NCBI GenBank assembly: GCA_023429685.1
Contig: JAEZDF010000150.1
Span: forward strand, 1-13,636
DNA length: 13,636 bases
Source of the DNA: Bacillota bacterium
Lineage (GTDB): Bacteria > Bacillota > Clostridia > Oscillospirales > Ruminococcaceae
Reading direction: 5' to 3'
Below the pieces are notes generated by a model. It worked only from the letters and a program-made list of their open reading frames with translations. It was not told the origin of the DNA and made no database searches. The position numbers and the translations under genes are program-made. Shown here in pieces: positions 6,745-13,133 of this stretch (position 1 is its first letter; every line of letters starts with the position of its first letter).

Positions 6745-7219
6745 ACTGGGTATTGTATTTGCACTGCTTGGCGCTGCTTTGGCTTCTCTTCTCGCGGGCG
6801 CGGGCTCCGCTGTTGGCGTTGGTATGGCTGGTGAGGCTGCTTCGGGCGTTGTGACCGAGGATCCCTCTAAGTTTGGTAAGGTACTCATTCTACAGCTTCT
6901 GCCTGGTACACAGGGCATTTATGGACTATTGATTGCGTTTATAACCCTTTCGCAGATTGGTGTTCTCGGCGGTTCGGCGGACATCAGTTTTACCAAAGGC
7001 CTATTATACTTCCTTGCCTGTATGCCAATGGCCATAGTTGGTTATTGGTCGGCAATTCGTCAGGCACGCGTTTCGGTTTCGGGCATCGGGCTGGTAGCCA
7101 AGCGCCCCGACCAGATGGGTAAGGCGATGATCTTTGCCGCGATGGTTGAGACCTATGCGATTCTTGCGCTGCTTATCTCTCTGCTGGCGGTTTCGGGCAT
7201 CGGCGGACTTCAGGTATAG
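6737..7219 (+). CDS. ntpK: V-type ATPase subunit K (rotor ring, 16-kDa proteolipid)
   Basis: Subunit K forms the rotating membrane ring that carries ions past subunit I. The 160-aa protein is a tandem duplication of a two-helix hairpin (four membrane helices at about 3-30, 47-75, 85-108 and 126-154). Only the second hairpin has the ion-binding carboxylate, E138 in A-A-M-V-E-T-Y-A-I-L; the first has Gln (Q59 in L-P-G-T-Q-G-I-Y-G). Aligned by eye to E. hirae NtpK, the Na+ ligands L61, T64, Q65, Q110 and E139 correspond to L55, T58, Q59, Q109 and E138, so Na+ coupling is predicted. The start overlaps the end of ntpI by 8 nt, with AAGGAGG (6721-6727) inside ntpI. The 5' half uses more T-ending codons than its neighbours, and terminator-like hairpins follow, both consistent with higher output of this multi-copy subunit (inference). 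Confidence 0.97.
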   Translation: MDKLGIVFALLGAALASLLAGAGSAVGVGMAGEAASGVVTEDPSKFGKVLILQLLPGTQGIYGLLIAFITLSQIGVLGGSADISFTKGLLYFLACMPMAIVGYWSAIRQARVSVSGIGLVAKRPDQMGKAMIFAAMVETYAILALLISLLAVSGIGGLQV

Positions 7220-7226
7220 GCAATAA

Positions 7227-7295
7227 GCTTGAAAGCAAGCGTTGTTTTCAGGAGGCAGGCACCACCTGCCGCACGCCCTTGCGGCGTGTTTATTG
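7227..7295 (+). terminator. Tandem hairpins after ntpK (possible attenuator or mRNA processing site)
   Basis: Three small stem-loops follow the ntpK stop: GCTTG/CAAGC with an AAAG loop (7227-7240, then a T-rich tract); GGCAGG/CCTGCC with a 5-nt loop (7254-7270); and CACGCC/GGCGTG with a CTTGC loop (7272-7288), followed by TTTATT. None has a long T tract, so partial termination or 3'-end protection of an upstream ntpK message is more likely than full termination. No other junction in the operon has this arrangement. Confidence 0.5.
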
Positions 7296-7342
7296 ACGAA
7301 AGACTACAACAAACGCGCAAGCACCTGCGGTGCAAATAACAA

Positions 7343-7371
7343 TCCATTTTGCAGTTTGTTGCGTATATAAT
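7343..7371 (+). promoter_or_regulatory. Candidate internal promoter before ntpE
   Basis: A perfect TATAAT (7366-7371) lies in the 237-bp ntpK-ntpE gap. The hexamer 17 nt upstream (TCCATT, 7343-7348) is a poor -35, so support rests on the -10 alone. It would allow the genes from ntpE onward to be transcribed independently of ntpFIK. Confidence 0.35.
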
Positions 7372-7442
7372 ACAAGGGGTAGCAGAGCCGATCTGGTGAC
7401 CGGTTTTGCATAGCAACCTGTATTCTCCCCTTTAAAAAAGTT

Positions 7443-7447
7443 AGGAG
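7443..7447 (+). promoter_or_regulatory. ntpE: Ribosome binding site fixing the ntpE start
   Basis: AGGAG ends 9 nt before the ATG at 7457. The in-frame TTG two codons earlier (7451) is only 3 nt away, too close to be used, so ATG 7457 is the start. Confidence 0.8.
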
Positions 7448-7456
7448 AGCTTGTCA

Positions 7457-8068
7457 ATGACAGGACTGGATAAGATAGTAAAACGGATTGAGGACGAGGC
7501 AAACGCCGAGGCGGCGGAGCTGCTGCAAAAGGCAAACGCCGACGCGAAGGCGACGGTAGACGCCGCCGTGGCGCAGGCTCGTTCTCAAGCGGACAAGACG
7601 CTAGAAAGCGCACACGCGCAGGCTGACGACATCCAAAAAAACGCACAGTCCGCCGCGTTGCTTGCAAAGCGCCAGGCGTTGCTTGCCAAAAAGCAGCAGC
7701 TGATTGGCGGTGTGATTGTAGACGCAAGGCGCGCTTTGCTTAGCCTGCCCGATGCGGATTACTTTAGCCTAATTGAGCGGCTGGTTGACGCGAATGTGTT
7801 GGCACAGCAGGGCAAAATCTGCTTTTCGCAGACCGACCTTGACCGCCTGCCGACGGGGTACGCCCTAAAGCTGGGGGTGCTTGCCACCGCCAAGGGCGGT
7901 GCACTTGCTTTGGATAAGGATGCAAGGGACATCGACGGCGGCTTTATTCTGGTTTACCGCGATGAAGGCGCTGGCGGCGACATCGAGATCAACTGCTCGT
8001 TTGAGGCGTTGTTCTACGCCGCGCAGGAGACACTGCAGGATAAGGTCTCGGCTATTCTATTTGCTTAA
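7457..8068 (+). CDS. ntpE: V-type ATPase subunit E (peripheral stalk)
   Basis: Subunit E pairs with the small G/H stalk subunit and caps the catalytic head, transmitting stator force. The 203-aa product has a long Ala/Glu/Lys-rich N-terminal coiled coil (about 1-90). A globular C-terminal domain (about 95-203) follows, containing the family-like segment G-G-F-I-L-V-Y-x-D-E (about 155-164) and I-E-I-N-C-S-F-E-A-L-F near residues 174-184. Length is typical (about 190-210). The gene follows a 237-bp gap, the first wide gap inside the operon, which contains hairpins and a possible promoter. Identification rests on the C-terminal motif plus gene order, since the coiled coil is not diagnostic by itself. 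Confidence 0.93.
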   Translation: MTGLDKIVKRIEDEANAEAAELLQKANADAKATVDAAVAQARSQADKTLESAHAQADDIQKNAQSAALLAKRQALLAKKQQLIGGVIVDARRALLSLPDADYFSLIERLVDANVLAQQGKICFSQTDLDRLPTGYALKLGVLATAKGGALALDKDARDIDGGFILVYRDEGAGGDIEINCSFEALFYAAQETLQDKVSAILFA

Positions 8069-8186
8069 CAGGCATTTTTTGATACCAGGCTTTTGATAGC
8101 CGGAGTGCAACCCGGCATCTGGCGTTTGTCATATGCCGAGGGCTGCGTGGTGCTTGAAAAAAGCCGGAAAGGCATGGTCATAAAGT

Positions 8187-9158
8187 ATGTCCGATAACGG
8201 TTACGCCTATGCGGTCGCGCGCATCCGTGCAAAGGAGCTTACCCTCCTCAGCGCACAGACGCTCGACACCCTGATGGCGGCAAAAACTGCGGCAGACTGC
8301 GTGCGCCTGCTGGCCGAAAAGGGCTGGGGCACGGGTGATGCAAACCAAAGCGTGAGCAGCCTGCTTTTGACTGAGCGGGAAAAAACATGGGCGCTGCTGC
8401 GCGAGCTGGTTGAAGATATGTCGGTGTTTGACGTGTTTTTGCTGGCAAACGACTACCACAACCTCAAGGCGGCCATCAAGCTGGTGTATACCGACCAAAC
8501 CCTTGCTGGGGTTTATAGCCACAACGGCACGGTTGCACCCGAGCTCATCTATGACGCGGTGCGTGAGCGCGACTACGCGGCATTGCCCGAGGGCATGCGC
8601 GCAGCCGCCGAGGAGGCATACCTTGCACTTTCCCACACCGGCGACGGGCAGCTGTGCGATGTGATAGTAGACCGCGCGGCACTGCAGGCGGTGTTAGAGG
8701 CGGGCAATGCGTCGGCTTTTGGTCTGATACGCAGCTATGCGCAGCTTACCGCGGCGCTTGCGAACATCAAGATTGCGGCGCGCTGCCAAAAGACGGGCAA
8801 ACGCCTTGAATTTATAAATAAAGCAATGTGCCCCTGCGAGGGTCTTGATACCGATAGCCTTGCCGTGGCTGTGGCAGACGGCTTTGAGCCGATGCTGAAG
8901 TATTTAGAGACCACCGCGTTTGCGGGCGCAGCCCAGGCACTGCGCGGCTCGTTTGCACAGTATGAGCGGTATGCCGACAATAAGGTGATGGAGCTAATCC
9001 GCCCGCAGAAATACCATTCGTTTACCGTTGAGCCGCTTGCGGCTTACCTGCTTGCGCGGGAGAATGAGCTTGCTATGGTGCGGCTAGTTTTGACCGCGAA
9101 GCAAAACCAACTTTCGGAGCAGTCCGTAAGGGAAAGGCTGAGGGAGATGTATGTATAG
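8187..9158 (+). CDS. ntpC: V-type ATPase subunit C (subunit d, rotor socket)
   Basis: Subunit C (eukaryotic d) is a funnel-shaped, all-helical protein that joins the central D-F shaft to the membrane K ring; one copy is present per complex. The 323-aa product has the usual length, the conserved N-terminal Y-A-Y-A-V-A-R-I-R-A-K-E (about 6-17), and a V-F-D-V-F-L-L-A-N-D-Y-H-N-L-K motif (about 80-94). It has no catalytic residues or membrane helix. A stop codon at 8181 excludes any upstream extension, so ATG 8187 is the start even though the ribosome binding site is poor (GGAAAGG at 8166-8172, 14 nt away and possibly masked by pairing of GGCAT 8171-8175 with ATGCC 8133-8137). The 3' end overlaps ntpG by 8 nt. 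Confidence 0.94.
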   Translation: MSDNGYAYAVARIRAKELTLLSAQTLDTLMAAKTAADCVRLLAEKGWGTGDANQSVSSLLLTEREKTWALLRELVEDMSVFDVFLLANDYHNLKAAIKLVYTDQTLAGVYSHNGTVAPELIYDAVRERDYAALPEGMRAAAEEAYLALSHTGDGQLCDVIVDRAALQAVLEAGNASAFGLIRSYAQLTAALANIKIAARCQKTGKRLEFINKAMCPCEGLDTDSLAVAVADGFEPMLKYLETTAFAGAAQALRGSFAQYERYADNKVMELIRPQKYHSFTVEPLAAYLLARENELAMVRLVLTAKQNQLSEQSVRERLREMYV

Positions 9159-9474
9159 GATTGGCGTACTGGGCGACCGGGACAGCATCTACGGCTTTTC
9201 CGCCCTTGGGCTTGACATCTATGCGGTGGACGACCCCACCGAGGCGGTAAAGACCTTTCGCAGACTATCGGAGGACAGCTACGCGGTACTGTATGTGACC
9301 GAATCGCTTGCCGAGACGCTCGAGCAGGAGCTTGAGCGGTGCGCAAAGAACGTGTTGCCCGCTGTTATCCTAATCCCCGGGGTGTCGGGCAATACCGGCG
9401 CGGGGCTTAGAAGCGTGCGTAAGTGTGTGGAACAGGCAGTCGGCTCCGACATCATCTTTGGGCCGGAGCAGTAA
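9151..9474 (+). CDS. ntpG: V-type ATPase subunit F (central shaft)
   Basis: Subunit F binds the coiled-coil subunit D to form the central rotor shaft and can influence ATPase activity. The 107-aa product is a small alpha/beta protein of normal length. It starts Y-R-I-G-V-L-G-D-R-D-S-I-Y-G-F (2-16), a typical subunit F N-terminus, followed by G-L-D (20-22) and, near residues 86-89, a conserved P-G-V-S-like turn. The ATG at 9151 overlaps the end of ntpC by 8 nt and has AGGGAG (9141-9146) 4 nt upstream, indicating coupled translation of C and F, which touch each other through D in the complex. The symbol ntpG follows the E. hirae nomenclature; many databases call it subunit F. Confidence 0.94.
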   Translation: MYRIGVLGDRDSIYGFSALGLDIYAVDDPTEAVKTFRRLSEDSYAVLYVTESLAETLEQELERCAKNVLPAVILIPGVSGNTGAGLRSVRKCVEQAVGSDIIFGPEQ

Positions 9475-9564
9475 GCCGGTTTTTATAGTTTTATCATCAA
9501 TAAGGTTTTCTGTCCGAGGGCAGAAGCTATCACTATTCCATGGTTTCGCGCACAGCGCGCGGCC

Positions 9565-9572
9565 GGAAAGGG
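9565..9572 (+). promoter_or_regulatory. ntpA: Ribosome binding site fixing the ntpA start
   Basis: GGAAAGGG lies 9 nt before the ATG at 9582. An in-frame ATG at 9540 would add 14 Arg-rich residues but has no ribosome binding site, and the family begins at the M-S-T-G-T-I segment. The inner ATG is therefore preferred. Confidence 0.85.
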
Positions 9573-9581
9573 TTTGATACA

Positions 9582-11354
9582 ATGAGCACAGGTACAATCA
9601 AAAAGGTTGCCGGACCGCTCGTTATCGCACAGGGCATGCGCGACGCGAACATGTTCGACGTGGTGCGCGTTTCACAGCAGCGCTTAATCGGCGAGATAAT
9701 CGAGATACACGGCGACCGCGCGTCCATTCAGGTTTACGAGGAAACCTCCGGTCTGGGACCGGGCGAGCCGGTGGAATCGACGGGCGCTCCCCTGAGCGTG
9801 GAGCTTGCACCCGGACTGATGGGTAGCATCTTTGACGGAATTCAGCGTCCGCTTGACGACATTATGCGTCTGACGGGCACAAACTTAACGCGCGGCGTGG
9901 AGATCCCCGCCATTTCCCGGGAAAAGAAATGGAGCTTTGTCCCCGTGAAAAAGGCGGGCGACGAGGTTGTGGCGGGCGATATCTTAGGCACCGTGCAGGA
10001 GACCGAGATCATCGAGCACCGTATTTTGGTTCCCTACGGCGTTTCGGGGCAGATTGTCTCGATCGAGCAGGGCGACTTTACCATTACCGAAACCATTGCG
10101 GTAATAGAAGACAACAAGGGCACCCGCCATGCGCTGCCCATGCTGCAAAAATGGCCTGTGCGTCAGGGCAGACCGTATAAAAAGAAGCTGTCGCCTGATA
10201 TGCCGCTGGTTACGGGTCAGCGTGTAATCGACACGCTGTTCCCCATTGCAAAGGGCGGCGTTGCGTCCATTCCCGGACCGTTTGGCAGTGGTAAGACGGT
10301 GGTTCAGCACCAGCTTGCCAAATGGGCGGAGGCGGACATCGTGGTGTACATCGGCTGCGGCGAGCGCGGCAACGAGATGACCGACGTACTCAACGAGTTC
10401 CCCGAGCTAAAGGACCCCAAAACGGGTCATTCGCTGATGAAGCGCACGGTGCTGATTGCAAACACCTCCGACATGCCGGTTGCGGCGCGCGAGGCGTCCA
10501 TCTACACCGGCATTACGATAGCGGAATACTTCCGCGACATGGGCTACTCGGTGGCTTTAATGGCGGACTCGACCTCCCGCTGGGCGGAGGCGTTGCGCGA
10601 GATGTCGGGTCGTCTTGAGGAGATGCCCGGTGAGGAAGGCTACCCTGCATACCTGGGCAGCCGCCTTGCGCAGTTCTACGAGCGCGCGGGACGCGTAAAC
10701 ACCCTAGGGTCGCAGGAGCGCGAGGGCGCACTGTCGGTTATCGGCGCGGTAAGCCCCCCCGGCGGCGATATCTCGGAGCCGGTTTCGCAGGCGACGCTGC
10801 GTATTGTTAAGGTGTTCTGGGGGCTTGACTCTTCGCTTGCCTACCGCAGACACTTTCCCGCCATCAACTGGTTAACCAGCTACTCGCTGTATGTGGACTC
10901 GATGGCAAACTGGTTTAACGACACCGTAAGCACCGACTGGACCGCACTGCGCGCGGCGATGATGCGCCTGCTGCAGGAGGAGTCGGAGCTGGAGGAGATC
11001 GTAAAGCTGGTTGGTATGGACGCACTAAGCCCGCCCGACCGCTTAAAGCTCGAATCCGCACGGTCGATTCGCGAGGACTTTTTGCATCAGGACGCGTTCC
11101 ACGAGGTGGACACCTACAGCCCGCTGGAAAAGCAGCGGTTGATGATGAAGCTGATTTTAGAGATGTACAACATCAGCGCGCAGGCGCTTGCAAACGGCAT
11201 CTCGATCGATAAGCTGGTAAGTCTGCCCGTGCACGAGCGCGTGGGACGCTTTAAGTACACCCTGCAGGACAACTTGCAGGCGGAGTACGACAGCATCCTC
11301 GCCGAGATGCACACCCAGATTGATGAGCTTGCCAAGCAGAAGGAGGAATTCTGA
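9582..11354 (+). CDS. ntpA: V-type ATPase catalytic subunit A
   Basis: Subunit A carries the nucleotide-hydrolysing site and alternates with B in the A3B3 head. The 590-aa product has the normal length. It has an N-terminal beta barrel (about 1-70), the non-homologous 'bulge' region specific to A subunits (about 110-200), the P-loop G-P-F-G-S-G-K-T (232-239, K238 and T239 binding phosphate and Mg2+), the catalytic Glu E261 in G-E-R-G-N-E, the A-D-S-T-S-R-W-A-E-A-L-R-E segment (328-340), S-P-P-G-G-D-I-S-E-P (391-400), and a C-terminal helical domain ending in a short charged tail. No key residue is missing. It starts 107 bp after ntpG and overlaps ntpB by one base, so A and B, needed in equal amounts, are probably translationally coupled. 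Confidence 0.99.
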   Translation: MSTGTIKKVAGPLVIAQGMRDANMFDVVRVSQQRLIGEIIEIHGDRASIQVYEETSGLGPGEPVESTGAPLSVELAPGLMGSIFDGIQRPLDDIMRLTGTNLTRGVEIPAISREKKWSFVPVKKAGDEVVAGDILGTVQETEIIEHRILVPYGVSGQIVSIEQGDFTITETIAVIEDNKGTRHALPMLQKWPVRQGRPYKKKLSPDMPLVTGQRVIDTLFPIAKGGVASIPGPFGSGKTVVQHQLAKWAEADIVVYIGCGERGNEMTDVLNEFPELKDPKTGHSLMKRTVLIANTSDMPVAAREASIYTGITIAEYFRDMGYSVALMADSTSRWAEALREMSGRLEEMPGEEGYPAYLGSRLAQFYERAGRVNTLGSQEREGALSVIGAVSPPGGDISEPVSQATLRIVKVFWGLDSSLAYRRHFPAINWLTSYSLYVDSMANWFNDTVSTDWTALRAAMMRLLQEESELEEIVKLVGMDALSPPDRLKLESARSIREDFLHQDAFHEVDTYSPLEKQRLMMKLILEMYNISAQALANGISIDKLVSLPVHERVGRFKYTLQDNLQAEYDSILAEMHTQIDELAKQKEEF

Positions 11355-12727
11355 TGCCGAAGGAATATCGCACGATAGAAGAGGTTGCAGGTCCTCTTAT
11401 GCTGGTTCGTGGCGTCGAGGACGTCAACTACAACGACCTTGGTGAGATTGAGCTTGCAAGCGGAGAAAAACGCCGCTGCAAGGTACTGGAGATAGACGGA
11501 CAAAACGCGCTGGTGCAGCTGTTTGAGTCCTCCACCGGCATTAACCTTTCTAACAGCAAGGTGCGCTTTTTGGGACGCAGCATGGAGCTTGGAGTATCCG
11601 AGGATATGCTGAGCCGCGTGTTTGACGGACTGGGACGCCCCATAGACGGCGGGCCGGACATCCTGCCCGAGCAGCGTAGGGACATCAACGGTCTGCCCAT
11701 GAACCCCGCCGCCCGCAACTACCCGCAGGAGTTTATTCAGACGGGTGTTTCCGCCATCGACGGACTGAACACACTGGTGCGCGGACAGAAGCTGCCGATC
11801 TTCTCGGCATCTGGTCTGCCCCACGCAAACCTTGCCGCGCAGATTGCGCGTCAGGCAAAGGTGCGCGGCACCAGCGAACCGTTTGCGGTGGTATTTGCCG
11901 CGATGGGTATTACGTTTGAGGAATCCAACTTCTTTATCGAAAGCTTCCGCGAGACGGGTGCACTTGACCGCGCGGTGTTGTTTATTAACCTAGCAAACGA
12001 CCCCGCCGTAGAGCGCATCGCCACCCCGCGTATGGCATTGACCGCCGCCGAGTACCTTGCGTTTGAAAAGGGCATGCACGTGCTCGTTATCTTGACCGAC
12101 ATCACCAACTACGCCGACGCCCTGCGTGAGGTTTCCGCCGCGCGTAAGGAGGTTCCCGGTCGCCGTGGCTACCCGGGCTACATGTACACCGACCTTGCGT
12201 CGCTGTACGAGCGCGCGGGTCGCCTAAAGGGCAAGAACGGCAGCATTACAATGATCCCGATTCTGACGATGCCCGAGGACGACAAGACCCACCCCATCCC
12301 CGACCTGACGGGCTATATCACCGAGGGTCAGATTATTCTAAGCCGCGAGCTGTACCGCAAGAACGTCGCGCCGCCCATTGACGTACTGCCGTCGCTGTCG
12401 CGACTAAAGGATAAGGGCATCGGCGAGGGTAAGACCCGTGCCGACCACGCCAACACCATGAACCAGCTGTTTGCCGCCTACGCGAGAGGCAAGGAGGCAA
12501 AGGAGCTGATGGTTATCTTGGGCGAAGCGGCGCTGACCGAGGTTGACAAGCTGTATGCGAAGTTCGCCGACGAGTTCGAGCGCGAGTATGTGTCGCAGGG
12601 CTACCAGACCAACCGCGACATCGAAGAGACTCTTGCCATCGGCTGGAAGCTGCTGCGCATCCTACCCCGCGCCGAGCTAAAGCGCATCAAGGACGCATTC
12701 CTCGACGAGTACTACGAGGAAAAGTAA
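11354..12727 (+). CDS. ntpB: V-type ATPase regulatory subunit B
   Basis: Subunit B is the non-catalytic nucleotide-binding-fold partner of A in the A3B3 ring. The 457-aa product has the family length (E. hirae NtpB is about the same). The canonical P-loop is replaced, as usual for B, by S-A-S-G-L-P-H-A-N-L (151-160). Other landmarks are F-E-S-S-T-G (57-62), D-G-L-G-R-P-I-D-G-G (91-100), T-D-I-T-N-Y-A-D-A-L-R-E (248-259), P-G-R-R-G-Y-P-G-Y (268-276) and P-S-L-S-R-L (346-351), whose R350 is the likely arginine finger reaching into the A site. The ATG overlaps the ntpA stop by one base (TGATG), with AAGGAGG (11340-11346) just upstream. The next gene, ntpD, is unusually far away (406 bp). Confidence 0.99.
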   Translation: MPKEYRTIEEVAGPLMLVRGVEDVNYNDLGEIELASGEKRRCKVLEIDGQNALVQLFESSTGINLSNSKVRFLGRSMELGVSEDMLSRVFDGLGRPIDGGPDILPEQRRDINGLPMNPAARNYPQEFIQTGVSAIDGLNTLVRGQKLPIFSASGLPHANLAAQIARQAKVRGTSEPFAVVFAAMGITFEESNFFIESFRETGALDRAVLFINLANDPAVERIATPRMALTAAEYLAFEKGMHVLVILTDITNYADALREVSAARKEVPGRRGYPGYMYTDLASLYERAGRLKGKNGSITMIPILTMPEDDKTHPIPDLTGYITEGQIILSRELYRKNVAPPIDVLPSLSRLKDKGIGEGKTRADHANTMNQLFAAYARGKEAKELMVILGEAALTEVDKLYAKFADEFEREYVSQGYQTNRDIEETLAIGWKLLRILPRAELKRIKDAFLDEYYEEK

Positions 12728-13133
12728 GCTGTGTATATGTCTATAAGGTTGTGTGCAAAGGTTGTTTAAACCGTAACCCCAAAACTTATGTGCGCAACAA
12801 TCAAATCAAACGCGCGGCATTCGGCAAGCCACGTGGGCTGGTGAGCGGTCGCGCGCACGCGACAAAACAGCGCAATTGTTTGACCCCCGGGGAGAGTTTG
12901 CGCTGTTTTGAGCGAATCGTGCCTTGGGGTGACAAGCCCGAACGCCGCGCGGGCAAGCGAGCCGTAAATAGGACGCTTAGCCGACCCAACCTCAAAAGCG
13001 CTTTTTGCACCCTTTTTGGCAAGACAAAAAGGCGTGGGCCCTAGAGGCCCGAGCGATGTTCCCAAAACCCACCGTATTAAACGGATAGAATAAAACCACC
13101 CACAATCCCTAGCAAAAAAAGGGGGTCCTACTC
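12728..13133 (+). repeat. Palindrome-rich intergenic element between ntpB and ntpD
   Basis: This 406-bp gap inside an otherwise compact operon is filled with inverted repeats. Arms at 12811-12824 and 12938-12951 pair over 14 nt with one mismatch (core CGCGCGGC/GCCGCGCG). They enclose GTCGCG/CGCGAC (12848-12862) and a perfect 13-bp pair CAAAACAGCGCAA/TTGCGCTGTTTTG (12863-12875 with 12898-12910). Further right are AAGCG/CGCTT (12955-12978), the palindrome AAAAGCGCTTTT (12994-13005), CCTTTTTG/CAAAAAGG (13011-13032), GGGCC/GGCCC (13036-13050) and CCGT/ACGG (about 13072-13084). The only plus-strand frame here (12751-13044) is Arg-rich, lacks a ribosome binding site and is not a credible gene. It may be a dispersed intergenic repeat (MITE or REP-like) or a structured RNA; I cannot tell which. 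Confidence 0.7.
13121..13126 (+). promoter_or_regulatory. ntpD: Ribosome binding site fixing the TTG start of ntpD
   Basis: GGGGGT after a run of seven A residues lies 7 nt before the TTG at 13134. It is not a canonical AGGAGG, but the frame opened by this TTG immediately gives the conserved V-N-P-T-R-M-E-L-T-R-L start of subunit D. The internal ATG at 13164 would cut that motif. Confidence 0.75.

Noticed and set aside
9540..9581. Upstream in-frame ATG extending ntpA by 14 residues
   Set aside because: There is no ribosome binding site before it, and the added residues are Arg-rich and unlike the family N-terminus. ATG 9582 has GGAAAGGG at good spacing.
11114..11824. 236-codon minus-strand frame opposite the ntpA/ntpB junction
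   Set aside because: It is a shadow of two highly conserved genes in GC-rich DNA, with no motif, ribosome binding site or promoter.
12751..13044. Plus-strand frame of 97 codons in the ntpB-ntpD gap
   Set aside because: It is Arg/Lys-rich, lacks a ribosome binding site, spans several inverted repeats and shows no family motif. It reads as translation of a repeat element.
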